A stretch of 48,258 bases of DNA from the NCBI GenBank assembly GCA_964349515.1, contig CAYGHG010000005.1, positions 1-48,258 of the forward strand, given 5' to 3'. This DNA is from CAYGHG01 sp964349515 (GTDB lineage: Bacteria > Oederibacteriota > PGYV01 > CAYGHG01). The notes below the pieces were generated by a model. It made no database searches. It saw only the letters and a program-made list of their open reading frames with translations, and had not been told where the DNA came from. The stretch's first letter is position 1, and every line of letters begins with the position of its first letter. Positions 23,786 to 32,651 of this stretch are shown one piece after another. The translations under genes and the position numbers were made by a program.

Positions 23786-23832
23786 TCTTCTGTCTATTGC
23801 CTTCTGTCTTAACTTATAGCTTATAGCTTGTC
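23786..23832. repeat. 7-bp-period repeat
   Basis: TCTTCTG, TCTATTG, CCTTCTG, TCTTAAC, TTATAGC, TTATAGC, TTGTCTT in register, between the terminator and the stop of the barrel gene. Confidence 0.65.
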
Positions 23833-23833
23833 T

Positions 23834-24949
23834 TTATATTTCATGTATCAGATAAAACACCGGGAGCCTTCCCTCTTCTATTGCCTGCCCGAGCGCAATC
23901 GTTATTTTCATTTTTGTTTTTTTCCTGAAGGTCATATTGAAAACTATGCCGGCACCCACGGAATATTTGTAATTACCTATACCCATTATCTTTCTTCCGT
24001 CGCCGGCGCAGCCTATGTCTCCTATCACAAACATCGAAAGGCTCTTAAACTCAAAAAGCGGTATTGACCAGTCTATTTTATCAAACACCCGGAAATCATA
24101 TCTCATCCTTCCGAAGACAGAGTAATGCCCTTCAAACTCATCATGGTTGTAACCGATCAGCCTGTCATACCCTCCCAGCCTGTAGCGTTTCCATAGAGGA
24201 AGGTTGTAATTCTCCAGCAGGTATCCGCCCCTGTAAAAAATGCCGAGTTCCCGCTCTTGCCCGTATCTCAAATGTATGTCCGAATCAACATTGAGAAGTA
24301 TGTAGTTATAAATATTGCCTTCGTAAGGAATGCTGTTTTCGACCCCTGTTTTCAAAATAAAAAAATCCCTGTTCAGTACATCCTTAAAAACCGCCTCAAA
24401 CCTGCTCCTCAGCACCAGAAGGTTTCCTTCGTCTGCGCTGAATGGCTCCTGAAGCTGCGCAACATAAAATGTCTCGGAGCTGATCTCTTCGCGCAGTTTA
24501 AAAAAACCAAACAGTTCCGGAGTTTCAATGCCTCCGCCGAAACCTTTTACTTTTTGCAGGTATTTTCTCTGCTCATAGATGCTTTCAAGTTTAATGTCGT
24601 CATACAGCCTGAAAGATACTGGTGTTATCAGATCGAGAGTGTATTTTATCTGGTAATTTATCTGGCTGTAAATGTAATTATACCTGGTATAACCTTCAAG
24701 GATTGTCTCCCCCATTCTGTGCTTAATCCCCATTTCGGTGTTTGTATCCGGCAGCACAATCTTAAAGGTGGGGGTCAGGTTGAATTCCAACTCCTTTACT
24801 TTGAGTTGAAACATGCTTTCTATCCTGTCCGCCATTTCATCTATGGTTTCCGCTGTTTTCGTATTCGCTTCGTTGTCAGCCTCCTGTGCGTTCAATGCAC
24901 ATAGAAACAAAAGCAGCGGCAATACAATCAGGGCTGTTTTTTTTGCCAT
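23834..24949 (-). CDS. Omp85-like outer-membrane barrel protein without POTRA domains
   Basis: 371 residues with a signal peptide (MAKKTALIVLPLLLFLCALN, cut near AQ). Amphipathic strands run through the chain. The late segment YRLGGYDRLIGYNHDEFEGH resembles the Omp85/BamA 'LGG..xLRGY' region, and the end (YSVGAGIVFNMTF, then KMKITIALG) resembles the last BamA strands. No POTRA repeats are present. Its start lies within the last codons of rarA, so it depends on translation through that gene. Role unknown: export of a partner or a structural porin. Confidence 0.72.
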   Translation of the reverse strand: MAKKTALIVLPLLLFLCALNAQEADNEANTKTAETIDEMADRIESMFQLKVKELEFNLTPTFKIVLPDTNTEMGIKHRMGETILEGYTRYNYIYSQINYQIKYTLDLITPVSFRLYDDIKLESIYEQRKYLQKVKGFGGGIETPELFGFFKLREEISSETFYVAQLQEPFSADEGNLLVLRSRFEAVFKDVLNRDFFILKTGVENSIPYEGNIYNYILLNVDSDIHLRYGQERELGIFYRGGYLLENYNLPLWKRYRLGGYDRLIGYNHDEFEGHYSVFGRMRYDFRVFDKIDWSIPLFEFKSLSMFVIGDIGCAGDGRKIMGIGNYKYSVGAGIVFNMTFRKKTKMKITIALGQAIEEGRLPVFYLIHEI

Positions 24950-26238
24950 TGTTCCAGCCTTTGTTTTATTCCGGCCTCAAAGCCCGCGTTTTTTGGCTCA
25001 TAGTACTTTCTTCCCTTCAGTTTTTCAGGCATATGGTCCTGATCTATTTGGGCATTTTCAAAATCGTGGGCGTATTTGTACCCTTTGCCATATCCGAACT
25101 CCTTCATCATTTTTGTCGGCGCGTTCCTGATATGAAGCGGCACAGGCTCGTCCCGGAATTCCCGCGAGTCCTTCAATGCCGCCGAAAAAGCAGTATAACA
25201 TGCATTGCTTTTAGGCGCACACGCCAGATAAACCGCAGCCTGCGCTAGAGCGAGTTCCCCCTCAGGGTGCCCGAGAAACTCAAAAGCATCCTTTGCCGCG
25301 AGTGCCAGAACCAGTGCCTGCGGGTCTGCATTTCCTATATCCTCGCTTGCAAAACGCACCATCCTGCGCGCTATATACAGCGGTTCCTCCCCGCCTTCAA
25401 GCATCCGCGCCATCCAGTACAGCGACGCGTCAGGGTCAGAGTCGCGAAGAGACTTGTGAAGCGCGGAAATAATATTATAATGTTCTTCGCCGTTTTTGTC
25501 ATAAAAAGCGGCCTTTTTACCGGCCGCAGACTCTACATCTTCGCGCGTCAGCACCGCCGGCCCTTTCTTAACAGCAGCAGACATCTCCACTATATTGAGC
25601 GCTCGCCTCGCGTCTCCGTTTGACACACGGTCAATAAAATCAAGCGCCTCTTCCGAAATCGTAAGCCCTGATGCGCCGATGCCCATTTCATCATCCGATA
25701 GCGCCCTGCTTATTATCGCCGCAAGCGCGTCTTTTTGCAGCGGCTCTAAACGCACCACTTTTGCCCTTGATAAAAGAGCGGAATTAACCTCAAAAGACGG
25801 GTTTTCGGTTGTAGCGCCTATCAGTATAACTGTCCCGTCCTCAACGTGCGGCAAAAATGCATCCTGTTGTGCTTTGTTAAATCTGTGTATTTCATCAATA
25901 AATAGGATGGTTTTTCTGTGCAGCCTCAAATTGATCTTCGCCTTTTCTATTGTTTCTTTTACATCTTTAATTCCCGAAGAAACGGCCGACATCGGTATGA
26001 ACTCGGCATTTATCATGCCCGCAATTATCAGAGCAAGCGTTGTTTTACCCGTGCCCGGCGGGCCCCAAAAAATCATAGAGGGTATTTTTCCTTCATTTAA
26101 TGCCTTTTTCAGAAAGCTGTTTTCACCCACTGCCTCTTCCTGCCCCATAAACTCTTCCAGTTTCGCGGGCCTTACCCTATAGGCAAGAGGTCCTGATTTT
26201 TTCCTGATACCGTCAATTCCCGCGTCAAAAAGGTTCAT
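24928..26238 (-). CDS. rarA: Replication-associated recombination protein A
   Basis: 436 residues. AAA+ ATPase with Walker A GPPGTGKT at 59-66, Walker B in ILFIDEIHRFNKAQQDAFL, and the sensor region IGATTENPSFEVN. The C-terminal part (WMARMLEGGEEPLYIARRM) matches the RarA/MgsA tetramerisation region. It acts at stalled replication forks with the single-strand binding protein. Three bases separate it from the DUF1015 gene. Confidence 0.95.
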   Translation of the reverse strand: MNLFDAGIDGIRKKSGPLAYRVRPAKLEEFMGQEEAVGENSFLKKALNEGKIPSMIFWGPPGTGKTTLALIIAGMINAEFIPMSAVSSGIKDVKETIEKAKINLRLHRKTILFIDEIHRFNKAQQDAFLPHVEDGTVILIGATTENPSFEVNSALLSRAKVVRLEPLQKDALAAIISRALSDDEMGIGASGLTISEEALDFIDRVSNGDARRALNIVEMSAAVKKGPAVLTREDVESAAGKKAAFYDKNGEEHYNIISALHKSLRDSDPDASLYWMARMLEGGEEPLYIARRMVRFASEDIGNADPQALVLALAAKDAFEFLGHPEGELALAQAAVYLACAPKSNACYTAFSAALKDSREFRDEPVPLHIRNAPTKMMKEFGYGKGYKYAHDFENAQIDQDHMPEKLKGRKYYEPKNAGFEAGIKQRLEQWQKKQP

Positions 26239-26241
26239 TCT

Positions 26242-27516
26242 TCAATCCATCTTGTTAATGAGGAAACCGGTCGCCAGTTTGGGAAGAAAATATGTGGACT
26301 TTTGCGGCATAGTTTCATTATTGAGAGATATCTCCTTAACCTCTCCAACGGTGGAAGGCTTAATCAGAAACGAAATTTTTGCGCCTGATTTCACCACGGC
26401 ATTTATCGCCTCATCAATATCGGGCGTGTATTCAAGCCCGTCAAAAAGTTCCGAATCATCCATCTTTAAAATGTCCGTGAAAAGCAGCCCGTGGAGCACA
26501 GACACATCAAGCATATAATAGGCCGTACTGCGTTCGCGCCTTTCAAGGGCTTTTTTATATTCATCCTTTTTAACCTCCAGCGTGAAACAGCCCGAGTTTG
26601 AAACCACGCCTATTATTTTTTTATGGTCAGGCGCAACAATCACTTTTCTTATCTCCGAAGCATTCTTGAATTTTTTCACAACAAAATACTTCTCCACCAT
26701 CGGGTCTTCCTCAAATTTTTCCCTGTTCCACTTATGCTTTACCCTATGGGTCGGAAGTATTGAGATTCCGGAGTGTTCCATGCTTATCAGGCACATCATT
26801 ATCGAATCAAACCGGGTGTCCGACTCATTTTTCGCCTTCATTTCATTACGGAAATTCATCGCAGTTTCATACCTGTGGTGTCCGTCGGCAATAAAAAGCT
26901 GCTTGTCCGCCATAAAGGCCTCAATCTTTTGCGCCTCAGCACCCTCTTCGATTTTCCACATTCTGTACCTGATATTCTTGGAATCCTTAAAATCCATAAA
27001 GGGGCCGGCTTTTGCAGTTTTCTCAAGTATTGAGTGCACTTTTTTTTCTTTGTCAAAATAAAGCGAGAGAATCGGGCTGGTATTTGACTTTGTTGCCCTC
27101 ATAAGTTCAAGCCTGTCCGCTTTCGGGCCGGAGTGAGTTCTTTCGTGCGGCAGCACTATCCGTTTTTCAAACTCCTCAATTTTTACGGCAGCAAAAAAGC
27201 CCGTCATCTCCTTTTTTTTTCCGTCCGGCAGCACATATTCCTGCCTGTAAACATAATAACCGCTTTTTTGATCCTCTTTCAGAATGTTTTTGTCAATCCA
27301 ATCTTTCATGAACGCGGCGGCTCTCGTATATTTGTTTTCAGAATCCGTGTCTCCGGCCAGTTTTTCGCCCTTGTCAATCCTTACTATGTTGTAGGGGCTG
27401 CTTTCATAATACTCACTGGTATCTTTAATAATGTCATAAGGCGGCATTATAACCTGCTGCAAAGATACATTACCCGTATTAAACCTTAACGCACTGAATG
27501 GTTTCACAACTGCCAT
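26242..27516 (-). CDS. DUF1015-family protein
   Basis: 424 residues. The start AVVKPFSALRFN and the IMPPYDII motif, the SPYNIVRID segment, and the strongly conserved FIADGHHRYETA (about residue 210) identify the DUF1015 family. The DGHHRY motif suggests a catalytic or phosphate-binding site, but no function is established that I can cite. The ATG is preceded by GGAGG. It follows the isomerase-like gene by 12 bases. Confidence 0.9.
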   Translation of the reverse strand: MAVVKPFSALRFNTGNVSLQQVIMPPYDIIKDTSEYYESSPYNIVRIDKGEKLAGDTDSENKYTRAAAFMKDWIDKNILKEDQKSGYYVYRQEYVLPDGKKKEMTGFFAAVKIEEFEKRIVLPHERTHSGPKADRLELMRATKSNTSPILSLYFDKEKKVHSILEKTAKAGPFMDFKDSKNIRYRMWKIEEGAEAQKIEAFMADKQLFIADGHHRYETAMNFRNEMKAKNESDTRFDSIMMCLISMEHSGISILPTHRVKHKWNREKFEEDPMVEKYFVVKKFKNASEIRKVIVAPDHKKIIGVVSNSGCFTLEVKKDEYKKALERRERSTAYYMLDVSVLHGLLFTDILKMDDSELFDGLEYTPDIDEAINAVVKSGAKISFLIKPSTVGEVKEISLNNETMPQKSTYFLPKLATGFLINKMD

Positions 27517-27528
27517 ATTTTACCTCCG

Positions 27529-28860
27529 TCAAATATTGTATTTAAGCGAAGGTTTTTTTAACACCTGCGCCCCTTTTTCCTCAACATTCTCTTTATTAAC
27601 GTGCAGTTCCATTCCGTAAAGTTCCGCCATAAATACAGCCTGAGCCTCAAAAAGGCATACAAACTGTCCTATAGAAAACTCATCAACTGACGGGAGGTTT
27701 ATTGAGAGTCCCGGAAACCCGCGCGAAGCCAGTGAACGCTCAAGTTCAGCCTGCGAACCCCGTATAACACCTGACATCCGTCCGGAACTCAAAACCCTGC
27801 CGGGTTCAGGACCGCCGTTTGTCCCGGGTATGGCACAGTCACAGCCGCCGCTTCCCGAATTCACAAAAGTAAAAATAGTGTCTGTTCTTTTTCCTGAAAA
27901 AAGCCTGTAATCCATACCGTTTAACCGCGGCCGAGGCAGGACAAAAGGCCTTAAACCCGGCTGCCTCGCCCCTTTTCCAGCAAGCGAATCAGACCAGAGT
28001 TCTGACACCCATTCAAGAAGGCCTTTCAGCGACCCCGCGGAAGGCGCCAAAGCCGCCATCCTGTGCGCTTTGAGCGTATCACACAGATAGTAAAGCGCCG
28101 CCGTAATATGCGCCGGATTTTTGCTTAAATCTGAATTAGAGCACCTGTCGTCCATATGTGCGGCGCCCTTAAGAAGTTCGTCAATATTCACGCCGGCACA
28201 TGCCATAGGAAGCAGCCCTGCTGCCGACAGCGCAGAAAAAGCCCCGCTGACATTTGCAGGCGCCCTGAAAGAAACAAGCCCAAACTTGCGCGCAAGTTCC
28301 GCTGTCGGGCCTTTCTCGCTGTCTGTAGTTATTATCACATGATCTTTGACCGATTTCTTTCCGGCCTTTTTAACTATCGCAGACCAAAGAAGCCTTATCA
28401 CTGCGGCATCTGTTTCAGATGAAGGGTCTTTTATGCATATGTTGTATACAGTTCTTTTTATGTCTGCCGCGCCTATTGCCGCGCTTATTCCCGAAAGGTC
28501 CCCGTTTTCAATGCTTTTTACCTTTAGAGGCTTCCTACCTGTTTTTGTACGGTCCCGCGGCTTTAATGCCTTTATGATGCTTTCAGCCGCGGATAAAGCA
28601 GGGTCTGTCCCTGCAAGAATAAGCGTATCAAACCTTGATTTGATTATTTCAGCGGTTTTTTTAACCTCTTCCCTTGCCTTCACGTCATACGGCAGGTACA
28701 TAAACGCAAGAAGCCCGTCATCCCTTTTCTGCCTTATATTTAAAGCACATTCTGCCGCCTTCGAATATATGGATTTCAGTTCCCGCGGGGTTAAGCCCGC
28801 TTTTCCCGCGTATTCGTACATCACATTTGAATAGTCTATTTTGAGCGTATTTCTTTTCAT
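27529..28860 (-). CDS. Phosphoglucose-isomerase-like protein with eroded catalytic motifs
   Basis: 443 residues. The bacterial PGI fold is seen in NVSGAFSALSAAGLLPMA (203-220; normal NVGGRFSVLT..GLLP), DLSKNPAHITAALYYL and LLEWVSELW. Key residues differ: the sugar-phosphate motif SKSGTT is IKDPSSET (143-150), the catalytic Arg of GGRFS is Ala (207), the GES Glu is Asp (291), and QPGVE is KENVE (423-427). The N-terminal GGSxLG is LAGTDPALS (82-90). The reading frame is intact, so it is probably a repurposed relative, not a pseudogene. A normal PGI is expected elsewhere in the genome. Confidence 0.8.
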   Translation of the reverse strand: MKRNTLKIDYSNVMYEYAGKAGLTPRELKSIYSKAAECALNIRQKRDDGLLAFMYLPYDVKAREEVKKTAEIIKSRFDTLILAGTDPALSAAESIIKALKPRDRTKTGRKPLKVKSIENGDLSGISAAIGAADIKRTVYNICIKDPSSETDAAVIRLLWSAIVKKAGKKSVKDHVIITTDSEKGPTAELARKFGLVSFRAPANVSGAFSALSAAGLLPMACAGVNIDELLKGAAHMDDRCSNSDLSKNPAHITAALYYLCDTLKAHRMAALAPSAGSLKGLLEWVSELWSDSLAGKGARQPGLRPFVLPRPRLNGMDYRLFSGKRTDTIFTFVNSGSGGCDCAIPGTNGGPEPGRVLSSGRMSGVIRGSQAELERSLASRGFPGLSINLPSVDEFSIGQFVCLFEAQAVFMAELYGMELHVNKENVEEKGAQVLKKPSLKYNI

Positions 28861-28886
28861 CCATCCACCTTTCAGCAGGCAGTTTG

Positions 28887-29255
28887 TCAGTAATACAAAA
28901 TCATATTTAAAACAGCCGAAACAACTGCAAACGACAATACGGACACTGTGTAATAAACCTTATTATCGTCAAAAGAACCCATCTCAGGGTTCCACCTTGA
29001 CTGTTCGGAGGCTTTAACAGCATACAACGCCGCTGAAGACAGAATAAATCCAAAAGGAACCGCACCTACGATACTGACGCTTAAATCCGCATAGAGTGTG
29101 TTGGGGGCGTGTTTTTCAAATACATAAGCAGGCGCATAGTTGAATTCAGCGCTGCTTGTAAGAGAAGCGTAGAACTCTCTCTCATCACCTGTTTCATATG
29201 AATACGCTCCGGCAGCAGCGGTTAAAAATGCCGCAAGCAGCAGGAACTTCTTCAT
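28887..29255 (-). CDS. Small exported or membrane protein of unknown function
   Basis: 122 residues with a signal peptide (MKKFLLLAAFLTAAAGAYS) and two later hydrophobic segments (about 60-80 and 102-120). The middle has FNYAPAYVFEKHAPN and SRWNPEMGSFDDNKVYY. The ATG directly abuts the hisG stop, and the next gene follows 26 bases later. I recognise no family; it could be a small inner-membrane protein with two helices. Confidence 0.65.
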   Translation of the reverse strand: MKKFLLLAAFLTAAAGAYSYETGDEREFYASLTSSAEFNYAPAYVFEKHAPNTLYADLSVSIVGAVPFGFILSSAALYAVKASEQSRWNPEMGSFDDNKVYYTVSVLSFAVVSAVLNMILYY

Positions 29256-30134
29256 TTAGTATATAACCTTGTTCAGGGGATACTCCACTATGTCCTGCGC
29301 TCCCGCTTCTTTCAGCGCAGGTACAAGAGCACGCACCCTTTTTTCGTCTATCACTACCTCTATTGCCGCCCACTTTCCGCCTCCGCCAAGCAGGGCGGAT
29401 ACTGTGGGCCTTTTTATTTCCGGCATAAGCGAAAGGATTTTAGGTATGTTCTTTTCGGCGATATTAAGCTTGACTCCGACTTTCTCGCCGGCATTCAACG
29501 CCCCCTTCAGTAACATAAGTATTGTTTCCAGCTTTTTTTTCTTCCATTTGTCCTGATAACTTGTTTTATTGGCTATGAGCACTGTTACCGATTCCATTAT
29601 AGTGTCTACTATTCTTAACTTATTCGCCCTCAGCGAAGAGCCTGTTTCCGTCAGTTCTACAATGGCATCCGCGAGATAGGGCGGCTTTGCCTCTGTCGCA
29701 CCCCATGAAAACTCAACCCTTGCATTGACTTTATGGTTTTTGAGGTATTTCTTCGTCGCGTTTACGAGTTCGGTTGATATTCTCTTTCCTTTCAAATCCT
29801 TTACCGAATGAATTTTCGATTCTTCAGGAACGGCAAGTACCCACCTTACAGGTTTCATTCCCTGCTTCCCGTAAACCAGCCTGTCCACAATTTTAACAGA
29901 CTCACCGCTCTCAACCGTCCAGTCCAGGCCGGTTAAACCCGCATCAAAAATCCCTTCCGCAACATAGCGGGCCATTTCCTGCGCCCTCACCAGGGTGATC
30001 TTAATGTCCTCGTCATCCACCGAAGGGTAATAGCTCCGCGAAGAAGAAGATATATTAAAACCTGCTTTCTTGAAAATACCGAACGTAGATTCCTGAAGGC
30101 TTCCCTTGGGCAGCCCTAATTTTAAAACAGCCAT
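29256..30134 (-). CDS. hisG: ATP phosphoribosyltransferase, long form
   Basis: 292 residues, the length of the long, histidine-inhibited form. Marks are LKLGLPKGSLQEST at the start, FDAGLTGLDW, the PRPP-binding segment GKRISTELVNATKKYL, and ADAIVELTETGSSL. The last 75 residues give the regulatory domain. It makes the first committed step of histidine synthesis and is the only his gene in the window. GGAGG precedes the ATG, and the 120-base A/T-rich region upstream probably holds the operon promoter. Confidence 0.96.
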   Translation of the reverse strand: MAVLKLGLPKGSLQESTFGIFKKAGFNISSSSRSYYPSVDDEDIKITLVRAQEMARYVAEGIFDAGLTGLDWTVESGESVKIVDRLVYGKQGMKPVRWVLAVPEESKIHSVKDLKGKRISTELVNATKKYLKNHKVNARVEFSWGATEAKPPYLADAIVELTETGSSLRANKLRIVDTIMESVTVLIANKTSYQDKWKKKKLETILMLLKGALNAGEKVGVKLNIAEKNIPKILSLMPEIKRPTVSALLGGGGKWAAIEVVIDEKRVRALVPALKEAGAQDIVEYPLNKVIY

Positions 30135-30253
30135 TTTAAGTCCTCCTTGAATGATTATAAAAATATATTAACATAAACGTATGGTTTGTGTATAGAGCGA
30201 TAAAAATTTAAGAATCAGCATTTTCCGGCCGGCAGTTGCATGCGCTTTCTTTT

Positions 30254-32629
30254 TCAGTGCGTGAAATCATCCTTATTTGCAGGTGCTTCACCTTCTATTT
30301 TTGCCCTTATTCGTTTTTTTTCCTTTTTTTCCTGCTGCTGTTCTTTCTCTTTGGCGGCCCTTATAGCGGATTCTTCCTCATCTATTATGACCATCAGCGC
30401 ATCAACCGCCTCAGGGTCAAACTGAGTGCCCTTGCAGCGGTTCATCTCTTTTACGGCAAAATCATTGGTACGCTCATCCCTGTAGGGCCTCTTTGATGTA
30501 ATGGTTGAATACGCATCCGCAACGCTTATTATTCTTGCACCGAGCGGGATTTCAGCCCCCCTTAAACCCAGGGGGTATCCGGAGCCGTTTATCCACTCAT
30601 GATGGTGCAAGACAAGAGGCACCAGCTTTTTCATAGACTCAATTTTTGAAACAATATTGGCCCCATGCTGCGGGTGGGTCTTGATCAGATTGTATTCTTC
30701 ATTTGAAAGTTTGCCCGGCTTATTGATAATATTCTCGCTTATGGCTATCTTGCCGATGTCGTGAAGCAGCCCGCCGTATTTGACGTTTTCAATTTCCTCC
30801 GGCGGCAGCCCCATTTTTTCGGCTATTTTAGTCGCATATTTCATAACGGTCGTAGAATGCCCGTGGGTATAGTGATCCTTTGCGTCTACAGCCGCGGCAA
30901 GTGCATATATGCTGTGTATATAATCCCGCTTTACGTTTTCATAAAGTTTTGCCGCCTCAATATCCCCCCCCACAAATCCCGCAAGCAGATTCAATATAGA
31001 AAGCTCGTCCCTGCTGTAGGTCTCGCCGAGTTTGGTCATCGCAAGCACTCCCATCGGCCTTCCCTTGACCGAAATAGGGGAAAGAATGGCTGCCTGCCTT
31101 AAATACAGAGAATCAATTTCAGGGTTATAAAACTTAATATCGCGTATCTCTGTAATATAAAGAGGCCTGTTATTTGTAAACACCCAGCCAGCTATAGAAT
31201 TTACAGGCACCACCCTGTCAAGCATCCCGCCGCGCTGTCCGTACTGTGCCTTAATTTTCATCCTTCCGTCTTCGTCAGCCATAATAATGGCACCGCTTGA
31301 GTTTTTAAACATTTTCTTTACACCCTCAACAAGCGCGGTGCCGATTATTTCATCCTCATCAAGTGAGGCTTCAATGTTTACAGCAACTTCGGACAGTTTT
31401 TCCAATCCTTTAACTTTTTCTTTCACCTGGTCAAACAACACCCTGCTGAAAAGAAGGGTCGATATCTGCTCCGCCAGGAGTTCAATCAGTTCTGCGTCTG
31501 ATTTATTATAGACCCCCGGATTTTTGTTAAAGATCATGAGTATCCCGCTCGTTTCCCGCCCCGAAGTCAGCGGCGCAGCTATGCAGGATCCGCTTTTGAT
31601 ATTATCGCGTACAAAATAGTCCGCGGACTCCCCCGCGTTTTCAAAAATCCTTGCTCTTCGCCTTGAAACAAGGTCGTTTAATTCTGAAGAAGGCCCTATT
31701 TCATGGGCCCCGGACTCCTTGATCTCATAAAATCCAGATATTTTCTTATAAGATTCCACTCTCATCAGCATTGATTTTCGGTCAACGGACAATATTACGC
31801 CGCCGTTGCCTTTCATGAGCGGGACAATTACACCCAGCATCATTTCAAGCAGTTCCCCCCTTGAATTGGCCTCATTTGCCGTCTTGTATATTTCGTGGGC
31901 GGCGAGCAGGCTGATATTCTTTTTAACCAGCATTATGTTCGTACGCTCAAGGCTGTCTGTTGCCGCCTTTACCCTGGCTTCCAGTGCCCTGTTCGCGTCA
32001 GCAAGCTCTGTGTTCAGTTTTTCGCGCTCTTCAGATAATTTTTTATGCTCACTTATGGCTTCAGACGCGGCTGCATGCTCTTTCTTCATAGAAACTGCAA
32101 TAAAATTTCCGAGTATGCCGGTCGCCAGCATCAGCACGGCTTTTCCTATAAAATCAAAAACATAAAAAGCCCCCGAGGCGGCGCCTAAAGTGGTGAAATA
32201 CACAGCAGAAAATAATGCAATTACAATTGTTTGAAAAACTACAAAAATCTTTACAGGCCACATATCAAAACAGCCGTCAATTATTATCATAAGATATAAT
32301 ATGAACAGCGGGCTCTTATACCCTCCGGTAAGGACAACCGCTATGGTGGCAATAATAATATCCGCGGAAGTTGTGGCATACAACGAAACGACGCTTTTTA
32401 ATTTTCCGTTTTTTGACAGGTAAAAAACCGCGGCATTATATGCAGCTACGCCCGCCGTAAGCAGGCCCAAATTAAGGTACATCGGCTCTTTGGCAACAAG
32501 GTAAATTATGGACATCATAGGCGCAAAAACAGCCACCAGAATCCACCTTAACCTGATATCTGAAGCCAGTGCCGCAGACACACTGTCAGCCGGAATATCC
32601 GCTTTTCCGGATGCCCAAAAATTAATCAT
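30254..32629 (-). CDS. Membrane GAF-GAF-HD-GYP cyclic-di-GMP phosphodiesterase
   Basis: 791 residues from the ATG at 32629 (AAGGTG upstream). Five to six membrane helices lie at about 25-185, a coiled coil at about 185-240, two GAF domains at about 250-397 and 415-562, and an HD-GYP domain from about 575. HDIGK is at 624-628 and HHHEWINGSGYP at about 675-686, so the metal-binding and GYP motifs are complete. The enzyme should degrade cyclic-di-GMP in response to a signal sensed by the membrane part or GAF domains. A Lys/Glu-rich tail ends the protein. It follows the PorV-FN3 gene by 22 bases. Confidence 0.92.
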   Translation of the reverse strand: MINFWASGKADIPADSVSAALASDIRLRWILVAVFAPMMSIIYLVAKEPMYLNLGLLTAGVAAYNAAVFYLSKNGKLKSVVSLYATTSADIIIATIAVVLTGGYKSPLFILYLMIIIDGCFDMWPVKIFVVFQTIVIALFSAVYFTTLGAASGAFYVFDFIGKAVLMLATGILGNFIAVSMKKEHAAASEAISEHKKLSEEREKLNTELADANRALEARVKAATDSLERTNIMLVKKNISLLAAHEIYKTANEANSRGELLEMMLGVIVPLMKGNGGVILSVDRKSMLMRVESYKKISGFYEIKESGAHEIGPSSELNDLVSRRRARIFENAGESADYFVRDNIKSGSCIAAPLTSGRETSGILMIFNKNPGVYNKSDAELIELLAEQISTLLFSRVLFDQVKEKVKGLEKLSEVAVNIEASLDEDEIIGTALVEGVKKMFKNSSGAIIMADEDGRMKIKAQYGQRGGMLDRVVPVNSIAGWVFTNNRPLYITEIRDIKFYNPEIDSLYLRQAAILSPISVKGRPMGVLAMTKLGETYSRDELSILNLLAGFVGGDIEAAKLYENVKRDYIHSIYALAAAVDAKDHYTHGHSTTVMKYATKIAEKMGLPPEEIENVKYGGLLHDIGKIAISENIINKPGKLSNEEYNLIKTHPQHGANIVSKIESMKKLVPLVLHHHEWINGSGYPLGLRGAEIPLGARIISVADAYSTITSKRPYRDERTNDFAVKEMNRCKGTQFDPEAVDALMVIIDEEESAIRAAKEKEQQQEKKEKKRIRAKIEGEAPANKDDFTH

Positions 32630-32651
32630 CTGCACCTTCTTTTCATTAAAA

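Noticed and set aside
27529..28860. Simple call as functional glucose-6-phosphate isomerase
   Set aside because: Four of the family's key motifs are changed, including the catalytic Arg to Ala.
30135..30253. Defined promoter for hisG
   Set aside because: Several TATAAT/TATATT-like stretches exist in this A/T-rich gap but none has a convincing -35 box at 16-18 bases.
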